64,000 nucleotides of DNA, taken from the NCBI GenBank assembly GCA_030823955.1, contig JAVBYO010000036.1, forward strand, positions 1 through 64,000. The letters are read 5' to 3'. This DNA comes from Gallionellaceae bacterium. Its GTDB lineage: Bacteria > Pseudomonadota > Gammaproteobacteria > Burkholderiales > Gallionellaceae. Of this stretch, positions 48,090 through 57,748 are shown piece by piece (position 1 is the first letter of the stretch; every line of letters begins with the position of its first letter). The notes beneath the pieces were generated by a model. The model was not told the DNA's origin. It worked only from the letters and a program-made list of their open reading frames with translations, and did no database searches. Position numbers and translations under genes: made by a program.

Positions 48090-49676
48090 ATGTTGCAATT
48101 CGACACCCTCATCATCGGTAGCGGTTTGGCCGGACTGTCTCTGGCACTGAAACTCGCGAACAGCAAAAAAGTCGCGGTCATTACCAAGAAGTCTCTGCTC
48201 GAAGGCGCGAGTGCCTGGGCACAAGGCGGTATCGCCGCAGTTCTGTCGCCGGACGATTCCTTTGACAAACACATCCACGACACCCAAGTCGCCGGAGCGG
48301 GCCTGTGCGACCCGCAGACGACCCGATTCGTCGTGGAACACGGCGCGGCGGCCATCGGCTGGCTGATCCAGCAAGGCGTCCCCTTCAGCCGCGAGCATAA
48401 CGACAGCAACTATCACCTCACCCGGGAAGGCGGCCACAGCCAGCGGCGTATCATCCACGCCGCTGATGCCACCGGCTTGGCGGTACAGGAAGTGTTGGCC
48501 AACAAGGTACTGGCCCACCCCAATATCACCGTGCTGGAAAACTACATGGCCGTCGATCTGATCACCGGCCAGAAAATGGGATTGGGCGATAACCGCTGTT
48601 ATGGTGCTTATGCCCTGAACAGCCTCAGCGGCGAGATCATCACGATCTCCGCACGTGATACCGTCCTGGCCACAGGCGGTGCCGGCAAGGTCTATCTGTA
48701 CACCACCAATCCCGACACTGCGACCGGGGACGGCATCGCGATAGGCTGGCGCGCCGGCTGTCGCGTGGCCAACATGGAATTCATCCAGTTCCATCCGACC
48801 TGTCTCTACCATCCCCATGAAAAATCCTTCCTCATCAGCGAGGCAGTACGCGGCGAGGGGGGCATCCTGAAGTTGCCGGATGGCACTCGTTTCATGCCCT
48901 GGCACGACGAACGTGCCGAGCTGGCACCGCGTGACGTGGTCGCCCGCGCCATCGACTTTGAAATGAAGAAGCGCGGCCTGGACTGTGTGTATCTGGACAT
49001 CTCGCATCAACCGGTAGAATTTCTGCAAGAACATTTTCCCACCATCTATGCCCGCTGCCTGTCGCTGGGCATCAACATCGCCCGCCAGCCCATCCCGGTC
49101 GTCCCGGCGGTACATTTCACCTGTGGCGGACTGCTGGTAGACCAGCGCGGACGCACCGACATCGACAATCTTTACGCGATAGGAGAAAGCTCTTATACCG
49201 GACTGCACGGTGCCAATCGCCTGGCCAGTAACTCGCTACTGGAATGTCTGGTCTATGCCGACTCGGCCGCGCAGGACATCCTCGGCAAGCCGCATGGCAG
49301 TCTGACCGACTTGCCGCACTGGGACGAGAGCCAGGTCACCGATGCGGATGAGGCAGTGGTGATCTCGCACAACTGGGACGAATTACGGCGCTTCATGTGG
49401 GACTATGTCGGTATCGTCCGCACCACCAAACGCCTGGAGCGCGCGCAGCACCGCATCCGCCTGCTGCACGAAGAGATCAACGAGTATTACCGCAACTTTC
49501 ATATCACGTCCGATCTGCTGGAATTGCGCAATCTGGTTCTGACTGCCGACCTGATCGTGCAGAGTGCGTTAGCACGCCATGAAAGTCGCGGCCTGCATTT
49601 CAGCAAAGACTACCCGGAGACGCTACCGCAGGCCCGCTCGACCGTGCTCACCCCTCCCGGCGTCACACCGCGCTGA
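48090..49676 (+). CDS. nadB: L-aspartate oxidase
   Basis: 528-residue FAD enzyme that oxidises aspartate to iminoaspartate, the first step of NAD synthesis. FAD-binding [16 protein letters not shown] at the N terminus, [23 protein letters not shown] and [15 protein letters not shown] are characteristic. Length is normal. It diverges from rpoE, the usual Proteobacterial arrangement. Its 3' end overlaps the convergent ygfX by 14 bp. Confidence 0.96.
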   Translation: MLQFDTLIIGSGLAGLSLALKLANSKKVAVITKKSLLEGASAWAQGGIAAVLSPDDSFDKHIHDTQVAGAGLCDPQTTRFVVEHGAAAIGWLIQQGVPFSREHNDSNYHLTREGGHSQRRIIHAADATGLAVQEVLANKVLAHPNITVLENYMAVDLITGQKMGLGDNRCYGAYALNSLSGEIITISARDTVLATGGAGKVYLYTTNPDTATGDGIAIGWRAGCRVANMEFIQFHPTCLYHPHEKSFLISEAVRGEGGILKLPDGTRFMPWHDERAELAPRDVVARAIDFEMKKRGLDCVYLDISHQPVEFLQEHFPTIYARCLSLGINIARQPIPVVPAVHFTCGGLLVDQRGRTDIDNLYAIGESSYTGLHGANRLASNSLLECLVYADSAAQDILGKPHGSLTDLPHWDESQVTDADEAVVISHNWDELRRFMWDYVGIVRTTKRLERAQHRIRLLHEEINEYYRNFHITSDLLELRNLVLTADLIVQSALARHESRGLHFSKDYPETLPQARSTVLTPPGVTPR

Positions 49677-50088
49677 CCCACCACTTCAGCAGGACACGCA
49701 ACTGGCGAAAAGAGGTCGCGTCCATACTGTCAGGCAGGATCACCACGTTGCGTGTGCGACGCGTCCCGTCGAGGGCGATGTTCAATACTGTCAGATAGGG
49801 TGTCACCACGCTGGAACCCAGCAACTTTCCCGTCGTCTCCCTGTTCTCGCGATCGACCAGCACGATGTGCTTCTCTTCCAGACGCAATGCGACACAAGCT
49901 CCGCCCAGCCGGAGACTCGCATCACGCAAGACGTAATAGACACAACTGACCAGCAATACACAAAGCAGCGCTAGGTAAAGAATGGCGGGGAACGGTAACC
50001 AAGCGAACACCACCATCACCAGCAAATGGGGGAATACGATACACAGGAACAAAAGACGTGAAGGATGGAGTGCAAAGTGGCGCGACAT
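49663..50088 (-). CDS. YgfX/CptA-like membrane protein
   Basis: 141-residue protein with two hydrophobic helices near the N terminus ([38 protein letters not shown]) and a strand-rich cytosolic domain ([50 protein letters not shown]). This matches YgfX, reported in E. coli as partner of the SdhE flavinylation factor and as a cytoskeleton-targeting toxin. No sdhE gene is next to it; its neighbour is nadB, a frequent association. Assignment by topology and the DSMD..FRQLR motif. Confidence 0.8.
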   Translation of the reverse strand: MSRHFALHPSRLLFLCIVFPHLLVMVVFAWLPFPAILYLALLCVLLVSCVYYVLRDASLRLGGACVALRLEEKHIVLVDRENRETTGKLLGSSVVTPYLTVLNIALDGTRRTRNVVILPDSMDATSFRQLRVLLKWWVSAV

Positions 50089-50113
50089 GTTGCCTCCCCC
50101 GACAAGGATGGCT

Positions 50114-51376
50114 TTAACTCAGCAATGCAAATACCAGAACGGCGACCACCAGCACCACGATGACGGCAACGGCGATAGCCGTTCCGTTCCCGCCGCTTGC
50201 CTCAGCCGAGGAGGCCTTGCCACCTTCGCTTCCGTTCTTTTGGAACGGGATCGTATCGGTGAGGTCTTGCGGGGATGACGGCTTGACACTTCCCGCACGA
50301 TTGATCTCTTCCAGACTGGGGCGTGCCATCTTGAAGGTTTTGGACAACTCTTCGACCTCTTCGCTGCTTGCCGTCATGGCGGCCAGACGCAGAGTGGCAT
50401 CGAAAGAATCGAATGCGGTGGACAATCCCATAGTCGGCACCGGCTTGGACTCGTCGCCCTCGTCCACCCGCGCCACGATGGGTGCGGCATCAGGCAGCGC
50501 CGCCGTCGAAGCAGGCGATTTGGCGGCAGTATTGTTATCGGAAGAACGGGGCAAGGCATCGCGACAGGCGCGCAGGTCATCCGCCAAGTCCTTGGCATTC
50601 TGATAGCGGTCATCCAGACTCTTGGCCAAGGCCTTGGCCACGATGAAATTGAGCATGTCCGGCACTGCCGGATTCTGTGTGCTGGGCGGCGGCGGAACAC
50701 CGTTCAGTGTCTGATACATGATGGCGTTGACGTTCTCCCCGAGGAATGGGGCCTTGCCAGTCAACATCTCGTACAACATCACACCCAGGGAAAAGATATC
50801 CGAACGCTGGTCGATGAGTTTACCCATGACTTGTTCGGGCGACATGTATTTGGGCGAGCCCAGCACCATCCCGGTCTGGGTACGCACCGCCGCCGACTCC
50901 ATGCGGGCGATACCGAAATCGGTGATCTTCACATGCCCGTCGCGGATCATCATGATATTGGAGGGTTTCACATCGCGATGCACGATGCCATGTTCATGCG
51001 CATACGCCAAACCGAGTGCCACTTGCGACACGATATCCAGAGTCTGGCGCACCGAAAGCAACTGCCCCTCGTCCAGCACATCACGGATCTCGCGGCCTTG
51101 CAGGAACTCCATGGCGATATAAGCGACATCACCGCTTTTGCCCACATCGTAGATCGTGACGATATTGGGATGGCTCAGGCGACCGGCGGCTTTGGCCTCC
51201 TGATAAAAACGCCCTTCATATTCTTCTTTTTCTTCCTGGGCCAGACCAAGATTGATGGTTTTGATCGCAACCACGCGGTCGATCAGCGGATCAGTCGCCT
51301 TATAGACGACTCCCATCGCCCCCTGCCCCAGCTCGGAGATGACTTCATAACGTCCTAATCGGCTGATGATGGCCAT
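50114..51376 (-). CDS. Hanks-type Ser/Thr protein kinase
   Basis: 420-residue membrane kinase. The N-terminal domain has all motifs: LGQGAMGVVYKA, VVAIKT with the ATP-binding Lys, IVHRDVKPSNIM, ITDFGIAR and GSPKYMSPEQV. A long acidic, Ser/Ala-rich linker follows (about 285-395), and the C-terminal IAVAVIVVLVVAVLVFALLS anchors it to the membrane with practically no periplasmic part. It should phosphorylate cytosolic targets. It is next to a lipoprotein and a nucleotide cyclase, all leftward, a likely signalling unit. Confidence 0.93.
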   Translation of the reverse strand: MAIISRLGRYEVISELGQGAMGVVYKATDPLIDRVVAIKTINLGLAQEEKEEYEGRFYQEAKAAGRLSHPNIVTIYDVGKSGDVAYIAMEFLQGREIRDVLDEGQLLSVRQTLDIVSQVALGLAYAHEHGIVHRDVKPSNIMMIRDGHVKITDFGIARMESAAVRTQTGMVLGSPKYMSPEQVMGKLIDQRSDIFSLGVMLYEMLTGKAPFLGENVNAIMYQTLNGVPPPPSTQNPAVPDMLNFIVAKALAKSLDDRYQNAKDLADDLRACRDALPRSSDNNTAAKSPASTAALPDAAPIVARVDEGDESKPVPTMGLSTAFDSFDATLRLAAMTASSEEVEELSKTFKMARPSLEEINRAGSVKPSSPQDLTDTIPFQKNGSEGGKASSAEASGGNGTAIAVAVIVVLVVAVLVFALLS

Positions 51377-51387
51377 GCTTTATCTGC

Positions 51388-51813
51388 CTACTTCGACATC
51401 TTGTTTCTTACACTGCTGAAGATCGGCCCCCACACGGGATGACCAGCCTCAGCCTGGGTCAGGCTAAAGTTCGGATTGATCTCGAACGCACGCCGGAAAG
51501 AATCCCGGCACATCCGCTCTCTGGTGTCTCTTGATTCTGTCGGTGAGATGCAATGGTTGAAAGCCAGATATTTGTAGGCCAGCAATTTCTCGCTTTTGGT
51601 CGCGGCCCTGTTCTCCACTAGGCTCTGCAGAATGCTCATCGAGGCCGAATAATTGCCATCCTCATAGTTACGGATGCCATTGTTCACCATGAACTCGGTC
51701 TGCGTTCGAATCAATCTGACTTCGGTATTATCGTCGCACGAACGCGTGGTTACGCACCCGCTCAACACCAGCGTACACATCGCGATCAATAATATTTTGT
51801 TGTTGTCCGACAC
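51388..51813 (-). CDS. TssQ-like lipoprotein
   Basis: 141-residue lipoprotein. The signal peptide ends LVLSGC, the lipidated Cys. The mature part resembles one to two TPR-like helical repeats (MVNNGIRNYEDGNYSASMSI, AYKYLAFNHCISP, CRDSFRRAFEINPNFSL). The pattern C.......F..AF.i.P.F.L, here with HPVWGPIFSSV, resembles lipoproteins annotated as TssQ, associated with type VI secretion in Betaproteobacteria. No other T6SS genes are in the window, so the role is open. It lies 11 bp upstream of the kinase. Confidence 0.7.
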   Translation of the reverse strand: MSDNNKILLIAMCTLVLSGCVTTRSCDDNTEVRLIRTQTEFMVNNGIRNYEDGNYSASMSILQSLVENRAATKSEKLLAYKYLAFNHCISPTESRDTRERMCRDSFRRAFEINPNFSLTQAEAGHPVWGPIFSSVRNKMSK

Positions 51814-51834
51814 TCGGATCTCCTAGGCCTTCGG

Positions 51835-53055
51835 CTAATTGGCGAACTTGTGGTTGATGCTGATCTTTTCACCCGCCTTGATTCTGACCGATTGCCGGTA
51901 TACCGGAAAGTTCGCATTCTTTAATTCGATTAGATGGGTGCCCGCCGGAACCTGGAAACGGGTCAATGGCGGACTGACATCGATCATTTTACCATCGAGA
52001 TAGACCTCACCCCACGGCTTCACCGCAATCACCACCACGCCGGGATCCGTCGCGGCCTGTTTTCCGGTCTTGGATTTGTCCGTCGCCTTGGTTTCCGGCT
52101 TGACCATCTTCTCTTTCTTTTCCGGCTTTGGATGGAGCGCCTGCTTGGTCTCGCGCGATGCAACGGCAGGTTTTCCGGCAGAGGCTGCGGAGGCCACTCC
52201 GGATTGAGTCATCGGTGAATCGATACCGGCGACGGCAGATGCCCCGTTGACCGGCACATCGCTCTTGAAGGCAGTTTTGGCAATCAACAGCAGCAGCAAT
52301 AACGGTATCGCCGCGACACCCACATACAAGGCTTTCTGCGGATTGGAGGCACGCTGAAAGACATCTCGCGCGGATACCGCCGTTGCGCGTCCCCGGCGCA
52401 ACGTGGCATCCCAATAGCCCTTGCCCCGTGCACGCCATTCCGCCATCAGCGCCGGAAACTTCGTCCCCGTATCGGCCTGCACCTTTTGCGCCTCGACACC
52501 GTGGGACAGATCGCCCGGATTGCCGATCGCATATACCTCATGCTCACGCACGTGTTTGTCCGTACGCGAACCGACGTAATGGAACATACCGGCATATTCC
52601 TGCGACAGGCGCGAAGCCGCATCGAAATAGGAGCGCGACACCAGTATCTGTCCCGGATCGGCGAACCCCATGACACGCTGAGCCACATTGATACCGTCGC
52701 CCACGATATTGGGCTGCCCGTTGATATCCCTGACCAAACGCACCGGCCCGAGATTGACCCCCATACGCACCAGCAACGGCGGATTCGTCCCGCTATCTTC
52801 ACTCAACAGGCTGCTGCGCATACTCAGAGCGGCGCGCAACGCATCTTCGACATCACCGAGAAAGCTGATCGCGGCACCGTCACCGGTATCCAGAATGATA
52901 CGGTCACTGACAGGAACATCACGGATAGCGGTAGACAGGAACGCGTTGAAGCGCTCTTTCAGGGATATCTGTCCCGAAACGGATTTTTTTGAATATTCCA
53001 CGATATCCAAAAAAAATACGCTGCATATGATGGTCTTATTGCCCCGCTCTTCCAT
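51835..53055 (-). CDS. class III adenylate/guanylate cyclase with PEGA-like C terminus
   Basis: 406-residue protein. The N-terminal class III cyclase domain (IICSVFFLDIVEYSKKSV with metal Asp, ILDTGDGAAISFLGD, VGDGINVAQRVMGFADPGQI) covers residues 8-180. A single helix (YVGVAAIPLLLLLLIA) near 250 is followed by a low-complexity Lys/Thr/Ala linker and a PEGA-type beta domain (WGEVYLDGKMIDVSPPLTRF, GTHLIELKNANFPVYR) outside the membrane. Substrate specificity (ATP or GTP) cannot be read reliably. Operon partner of the lipoprotein and kinase. Confidence 0.9.
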   Translation of the reverse strand: MEERGNKTIICSVFFLDIVEYSKKSVSGQISLKERFNAFLSTAIRDVPVSDRIILDTGDGAAISFLGDVEDALRAALSMRSSLLSEDSGTNPPLLVRMGVNLGPVRLVRDINGQPNIVGDGINVAQRVMGFADPGQILVSRSYFDAASRLSQEYAGMFHYVGSRTDKHVREHEVYAIGNPGDLSHGVEAQKVQADTGTKFPALMAEWRARGKGYWDATLRRGRATAVSARDVFQRASNPQKALYVGVAAIPLLLLLLIAKTAFKSDVPVNGASAVAGIDSPMTQSGVASAASAGKPAVASRETKQALHPKPEKKEKMVKPETKATDKSKTGKQAATDPGVVVIAVKPWGEVYLDGKMIDVSPPLTRFQVPAGTHLIELKNANFPVYRQSVRIKAGEKISINHKFAN

Positions 53056-53136
53056 TCGACCCTATCCGATAACTACATCACGCCATTAGCAATATGATTC
53101 AAGAATCCCGCTTAACCTCGGGAATTTTAACGACAG

Positions 53137-54093
53137 TCAGGACTTCGCGCCAGTCTTAATTTTCCGGTGCGAACTGGCCCGTGACATATCCGCCTGACCG
53201 CGCCGCCCTGTTGTTTTGCGCACTTTGGGCGGCACAATCTCGACTTCTACCCGCTCTTTGCTGGCCTCGGGCTTTGCACGCGGGCGCGCGACCCTTGCCT
53301 GAACAGGGGGTTCGCTGATATCCGCAGGCATGCCTACCCAGTCCAATATCATCCTGACTTCGCCTTCCCCGAGCTCGGCCATCTTGCCGCGTTTGATGCT
53401 GGGCGGCAGATTGACGATACCGAAGCGCACCCGCATCAGACGGCTGACCGGTAGCCCCAATGCTTCGAAGGTGCGCCGCACCACGCGGTTACGCCCTTCT
53501 TTCAGCACCAACCGATACCAGTGATTGAAACCTTCGCCGCCTTCGTCGCTCAATTTCTCGAAACGCACCAGGCCGTCCTCCAGCTCGATACCCTGCTTGG
53601 TCATCGAGCGCATCTGCTCGGGCGTCATCTCGCCCTGCACCCGCACCGCATATTCGCGCTCGACCTCGAAACGCGGATGCATCAGCCGGTTGGCCAACTC
53701 GCCGGAAGTGGTGAAGATGAGCAAACCGCTGGTGTTGAAATCCAGCCGCCCGATGGCGATCCATTTCTGTCCGCGCAGTTTGGGCAAATTGTCGAACACG
53801 CTGGTGCGGCTCTCCGGATCGTCACGGCTGACGATCTCGCCTTCCTGTTTGTGGTACAGCAGCACCCGTGGCAAGCCGCGTTCCGCCTCGCCTTTGACAT
53901 GTACCACCCGCTTGTCCGCGCACACCACATCGCCGTCGACGGCACGCATCCCCAGCGTGGCCACCTCGCCGTTGAGTGTCACCCGTCCGGCAACGATCCA
54001 TTCTTCCATCTCGCGCCGCGAACCGACACCGGCTTGCGCCAATATCTTTTGCAGACGTTCGCCCTGCGGCCCGGTTTCGTTTTGTTCTGTCAT
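53137..54093 (-). CDS. rluB: 23S rRNA pseudouridine synthase RluB-like
   Basis: 318-residue RsuA/RluB-family enzyme. S4 domain at the N terminus ([20 protein letters not shown]) and catalytic Asp in [31 protein letters not shown] closes the synthase domain. The C-terminal 75 residues are basic and disordered. RluB-type enzymes modify U2605 of 23S rRNA. Overlaps recR by 4 bp. Confidence 0.93.
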   Translation of the reverse strand: MTEQNETGPQGERLQKILAQAGVGSRREMEEWIVAGRVTLNGEVATLGMRAVDGDVVCADKRVVHVKGEAERGLPRVLLYHKQEGEIVSRDDPESRTSVFDNLPKLRGQKWIAIGRLDFNTSGLLIFTTSGELANRLMHPRFEVEREYAVRVQGEMTPEQMRSMTKQGIELEDGLVRFEKLSDEGGEGFNHWYRLVLKEGRNRVVRRTFEALGLPVSRLMRVRFGIVNLPPSIKRGKMAELGEGEVRMILDWVGMPADISEPPVQARVARPRAKPEASKERVEVEIVPPKVRKTTGRRGQADMSRASSHRKIKTGAKS

Positions 54094-54689
54094 TCCGTCA
54101 CTGCCCGTCTTTCCAGCACCGCCTGTGCCAATGTCCCGCTATCCACATGCTCTAATTCGCCCCCCACGGGCAAGCCGCGGGCGATGCGCGAAACCCGGAT
54201 GCCCTGCGCCCGCAACAGGGTGGCCAGATAATGCGCGGTCGCCTCGCCTTCAACCGTGAAATTGGTCGCCAAGATCACCTCGCAAGCCAGCTCCTGTGCG
54301 CGCTTGAGCAGCCGCTCCAGCGGCAACTCGCGTGCCCCCACCCCGTCCAGCGGCGACAGCCGCCCCATCAATACAAAATACATGCCGCGATAACACTGTG
54401 CCTGCTCCATCATCAGCATGTCAGACGGCATCTCCACCACACAGAGCAGATCGGCCTCGCGCCGCTCTGAGCGACACAGGACACACACCTCTTCTTCGGA
54501 AAAATTGTTGCACTTGCTGCAGTGTTTGACGCTCTCGACCGCATGCCCGAGTGCACCGGCCAGATGCAGCGCGCCTTGCCGGTCGCGCTGCAACAGATGG
54601 TAGGCCATGCGCTGTGCCGATTTGGGGCCAACCCCCGGCAGACAGCGCAACGCCCTGATCAGCTCTTCCAGACTGGAAGGAGTGTTCAT
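54090..54689 (-). CDS. recR: recombination protein RecR
   Basis: 199-residue ring-forming repair mediator. N-terminal helix-hairpin-helix ([19 protein letters not shown]), a Cys4 zinc finger ([16 protein letters not shown]) and a Toprim domain ([34 protein letters not shown]) are intact. It acts with RecO (38329-39060). Order ybaB-recR is conserved here, with a 174-bp gap before it that carries GCCCGCTTGCGGGC and other short palindromes. Confidence 0.96.
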   Translation of the reverse strand: MNTPSSLEELIRALRCLPGVGPKSAQRMAYHLLQRDRQGALHLAGALGHAVESVKHCSKCNNFSEEEVCVLCRSERREADLLCVVEMPSDMLMMEQAQCYRGMYFVLMGRLSPLDGVGARELPLERLLKRAQELACEVILATNFTVEGEATAHYLATLLRAQGIRVSRIARGLPVGGELEHVDSGTLAQAVLERRAVTE

Positions 54690-54863
54690 TTATCGAGAAT
54701 CTCGCGGAGCGAGGACCGACCGTACCCCTCGCCCATGGGGATAACCAGCGACTTGCCCGCTTGCGGGCTTAGTCGAATGGCTAGTCGTTCCACCAGAGGG
54801 GGAACGGGGGTGAGGGAACGGACATTGCATAGCAGATTCATCTAAACGAAGTGATTATGTCCG

Positions 54864-55181
54864 TTAGAACGGCAGACTCATGCCTGGCGGCAGGCTGGCG
54901 GCAAATCCGCTCATGCGTTTCTTCGATGTCTCCGCCGCCTGTTTATTGGCGTCGTTCAAAGCCGCAACGATCAGATCCTCCAGCATCTCTTTATCGTCCA
55001 TCACACTGGCATCCAGCGCCACCCTGCGCACTTCATGCGCACAGGTCATCGTCACTTTGACCATGCCGGAGCCGGACTGCCCTTCCACCTCGACAGTGGC
55101 GAGCTCGTCCTGCGCCTTTTTCATATTGGCCTGCATCTGTTGCGCCTGTTTCATCAGACCGGCTATTCCGCCCTTCATCAT
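54864..55181 (-). CDS. YbaB/EbfC family nucleoid-associated protein
   Basis: 105-residue DNA-binding dimer. The YbaB core is clear: [36 protein letters not shown] and [18 protein letters not shown]. It sits between dnaX and recR, the widely conserved order. Start 17 bp after the dnaX stop. Confidence 0.95.
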   Translation of the reverse strand: MMKGGIAGLMKQAQQMQANMKKAQDELATVEVEGQSGSGMVKVTMTCAHEVRRVALDASVMDDKEMLEDLIVAALNDANKQAAETSKKRMSGFAASLPPGMSLPF

Positions 55182-55198
55182 CGCTTACATCCTCCAGT

Positions 55199-56818
55199 TT
55201 ATTGCTGTACAGGTTTGATCGAATTTTCCATGACCTGCGCCCCCAACATCGCCTGCGCCTCGCGCACGAACACATCCTGCCGGATGGCGTCCTCCGCCTG
55301 CTGCTGGCGCGTCTGCTTCTGATGCTGCTCGACCAGCGCAGGCGTGGCGACATCCGCCGTCGCCCCCACTTCAACGACCAGTTTGATCGGCTTGGCGAAA
55401 TAATCGCTCAGCGCCGCCTGCAACTTGTCCAGCGCGATTTTGTTGCTCTGTAAATGTTTGTGCTGCGGTGCCAGACTCAACAACAAGCGCCCGTCCGAGA
55501 AACCCGACAACACGCTGTTCTTCGCCAGCTCGCGTGCCATCCCCTGCAGATTGAGCTGTGCCAACAGCGTGTTCCAATCCAGATCGGCACCGGCCTCTGC
55601 CCGCTGCGGGGCTGGGGCAGCAACAGCCTGCGGCACAGGCACGGGCGCAGCCTCGGCGACCGCAGCAGTCGCTTGGGTGACTCTGACCGGCGCAGCCGCT
55701 GCCGTTCGCGGCGCCGCCGCTTCCCCGGCTCCCTGTGGCGCGAACGCCAACATACGCAGCAGCGTCATGGTGAAACCGGCATATTCGTCCGGTGCCAGAT
55801 CGATCTCGTTGCGCCCGTGAATAACGATCTGGTAATTCAACTGTATCTCTTCGGGAGTGAATTGTTGTGCCAACTCCAGCAGACGTGCGCGCTCCGGCTC
55901 ATCGTCCGCAATCGCCTGCGGGATGGTTTGCGCCAGCGCGATGCGGTGCAGCAATGTCGCCATATCCTGCAAGGCCGCCTCGAACGCGATACTGCGCAGC
56001 GCCATATCGTCGGCGATACGCAACAATCCGGCCCCGTCACCCGCGCGCAGAATCTGTAACAGATCGAACAGATAACTCTGGTCTATCGCCCCGAGCATGG
56101 TGCGTACCAGTGCCTCGTCCACCTTGCCGGAGGAATAAGCGATGGCCTGATCCAGCAGACTCAATGCGTCGCGCATGCTGCCCTGTGCGGCACGCGCCAC
56201 CAGCGTCAGTGCACCGTTCTCGAACGGGATGTTCTCCTGCCCCAGCACGTATTGCAGGTGGGTGAGGATCAATGCGGGGGGCAATTGTTTGAGATTGAAC
56301 TGCAGGCAACGCGACAACACGGTGACCGGGATCTTCTGCGGGTCGGTGGTCGCCAGGATGAACTTCACATGTGCGGGCGGCTCCTCCAGCGTCTTCAGCA
56401 TCGCATTGAAGGCCGACTTCGACAGCATGTGCACTTCGTCGATGATATACACCTTGAAGCGCCCGCTGGTCGGCGCATACAGCGCACTCTCCAGCAGCTC
56501 GCGCATGTTATCGACCTGGGTATTCGAGGCCGCATCCAGCTCCATCAAGTCGACAAAACGCCCGCTGTCGATCTCGGTGCAGGCACTGCACACCCCGCAC
56601 GGCGTAGCGGTGATACCGGACTCACAGTTCAGGGATTTGGCGAAGATACGCGCGATGGTGGTCTTGCCCACGCCGCGCGTGCCGGTGAAGAGATAGGCAT
56701 GATGCAGACGGTTCTGCGTCAGCGCATTGCCCAAAGCCTGGACAACGTGCTCCTGCCCCGCCAGTTGCGCGAAATTTCTGGGGCGCCACTTGCGGGCTAA
56801 TACAGAAGTCGCTGACAT
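55199..56818 (-). CDS. dnaX: DNA polymerase III subunits gamma/tau
   Basis: 539-residue clamp-loader ATPase. Walker A in FTGTRGVGKTTIARIFAK, zinc module Cys residues in LNCESGITATPCGVCSACTE, Walker B YIIDEVHMLSKSAFNA and sensor ATTDPQKIPVTVLSRCLQF. The Ala/Pro-rich linker and tau-type C terminus are shorter than in E. coli (643 residues). I found no A-AAA-AAG slippery signal, so gamma may not be made by frameshift. It lies just after the SRP RNA gene on the same strand. Confidence 0.96.
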   Translation of the reverse strand: MSATSVLARKWRPRNFAQLAGQEHVVQALGNALTQNRLHHAYLFTGTRGVGKTTIARIFAKSLNCESGITATPCGVCSACTEIDSGRFVDLMELDAASNTQVDNMRELLESALYAPTSGRFKVYIIDEVHMLSKSAFNAMLKTLEEPPAHVKFILATTDPQKIPVTVLSRCLQFNLKQLPPALILTHLQYVLGQENIPFENGALTLVARAAQGSMRDALSLLDQAIAYSSGKVDEALVRTMLGAIDQSYLFDLLQILRAGDGAGLLRIADDMALRSIAFEAALQDMATLLHRIALAQTIPQAIADDEPERARLLELAQQFTPEEIQLNYQIVIHGRNEIDLAPDEYAGFTMTLLRMLAFAPQGAGEAAAPRTAAAAPVRVTQATAAVAEAAPVPVPQAVAAPAPQRAEAGADLDWNTLLAQLNLQGMARELAKNSVLSGFSDGRLLLSLAPQHKHLQSNKIALDKLQAALSDYFAKPIKLVVEVGATADVATPALVEQHQKQTRQQQAEDAIRQDVFVREAQAMLGAQVMENSIKPVQQ

Positions 56819-56864
56819 ATCGCCTGTTCAAAAATATCGAGCGTAACACCCTCGAAAAATGGGA

Positions 56865-56960
56865 GGCGAGCCTTACCCCCGGCACTTGCACCGCTTGGCT
56901 GTGGCTGCTTCCTTCCGGACCTGACCAGGTTCACCAAAGTGCAATGCGGGGAGACCCGCC
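56865..56960 (-). ncRNA. ffs: signal recognition particle RNA (4.5S, small type)
   Basis: The minus strand carries the hallmark domain IV core AGGTCCGGAAGGAAGCAGCC inside a long hairpin of about 96 nt. The ends pair through GGCGGG at the 5' side and CTCGCC at the 3' side, and a T-run follows. It is the RNA part of the SRP that binds Ffh. Position upstream of dnaX is common in Betaproteobacteria. Confidence 0.95.
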
Positions 56961-57067
56961 AATTCGTGAAATCGGTGTCTTGCGGGCGATGTGGCCTGCC
57001 CTGAGACTGGCGCGCATGATAGTCGAAAAGCGGGGATAAATCCATGGAAGGATGCCCGGTAGCTTAG

Positions 57068-57116
57068 GCCGTTCGTGCTGAGTAGGCCGCAGGCCGTATC
57101 GAAGTATGAACGGGCC
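57068..57116. repeat. interspersed palindromic repeat
   Basis: GGCCGTTCGTGCTGAG at the left and TATGAACGGGCC at the right are near-complementary (one indel), flanking GTAGGCCGCAGGCCG. This GGCCGTTCGTGCTGAG type of element is dispersed in related genomes. It stands between the SRP RNA and the larger palindromic element. Confidence 0.65.
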
Positions 57117-57137
57117 TTCAAATTCGACACCAACACC

Positions 57138-57695
57138 GTCGGGGGTAGCCCGACAAAAGTCGCGGGGTGCGGCCCCGCACGCCGATTACTTTCTTTGTGC
57201 AGCCAAAGAAAGTAATCAAAGAAATGCTGCCCCGGTTTACCGCCCACTTCGTGGGTTCCCTCGGTCAGTCACAAACAAGCGGGGCTGCGCAACTCGCACG
57301 ATCCGCTACGCGGCCACGTGCTCAAACAGTGCTCGCCCAACTTCACCGCTTGTTCGCGCCTGACCAAGGCGGCGCACAGGGGAGAAAAATCCAACCCCTC
57401 AAATTCGTGAGGCGGGCAACGCCCGCCTCACCTAACAAAAGCGTGCGCGCAGCGCACACAAAACCGCTTCACCGCCTTTGACTTTCCTTCCCCTGTGCAC
57501 CGCCGAGTAGCGCAGGCTGGCCAGGGGATTTCGGCGAGGACTGTCTGAGCGCGTAGCGCGAGTTCCGCAGCCGCCTGACCAGCCGAGCAACGCAGGGTAC
57601 CCACGAAGTGGGCGGCGCACCGGGGTCGCCTTCTTTTTGGTTACTTTTTCTTGGCGACGCAAGAAAAAGTAACTAGCTGTCGGGCTACCCCCGAC
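57138..57695. mobile_element. 558-bp non-coding palindromic element (MITE-like)
   Basis: Bounded by perfect 18-bp terminal inverted repeats (57138-57155 and 57678-57695, GTCGGGGGTAGCCCGACA and its complement). Complementarity goes on inward: each side has an inner hairpin of the TTACTTTCTTTG / AAGAAAAAGTAA type, and CGCCCACTTCGTGGGT (left) pairs with ACCCACGAAGTGGGCG (right). The middle holds a perfect 25-bp palindrome (GTGAGGCGGGCAA and on). No ORF in either strand resembles a protein. It looks like a miniature inverted-repeat element or long dispersed repeat next to the integrase. Confidence 0.75.
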
Positions 57696-57748
57696 GGGGG
57701 AAATGAGCAAACGCAGAACGCGCTAGGATACTTATAAATTACAAAGAG

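Noticed and set aside
48075-49208. 377-codon minus-strand ORF
   Set aside because: Antisense shadow of nadB; no family signature.
55199-56818. Programmed frameshift in dnaX for the gamma subunit
   Set aside because: No A-AAA-AAG heptamer with downstream hairpin was seen in the reading frame.
57106-57710. Several ORFs of 85-104 codons on both strands
   Set aside because: All are inside the palindromic element; mirrored arms give mirrored ORFs with Arg/Pro-rich translations.
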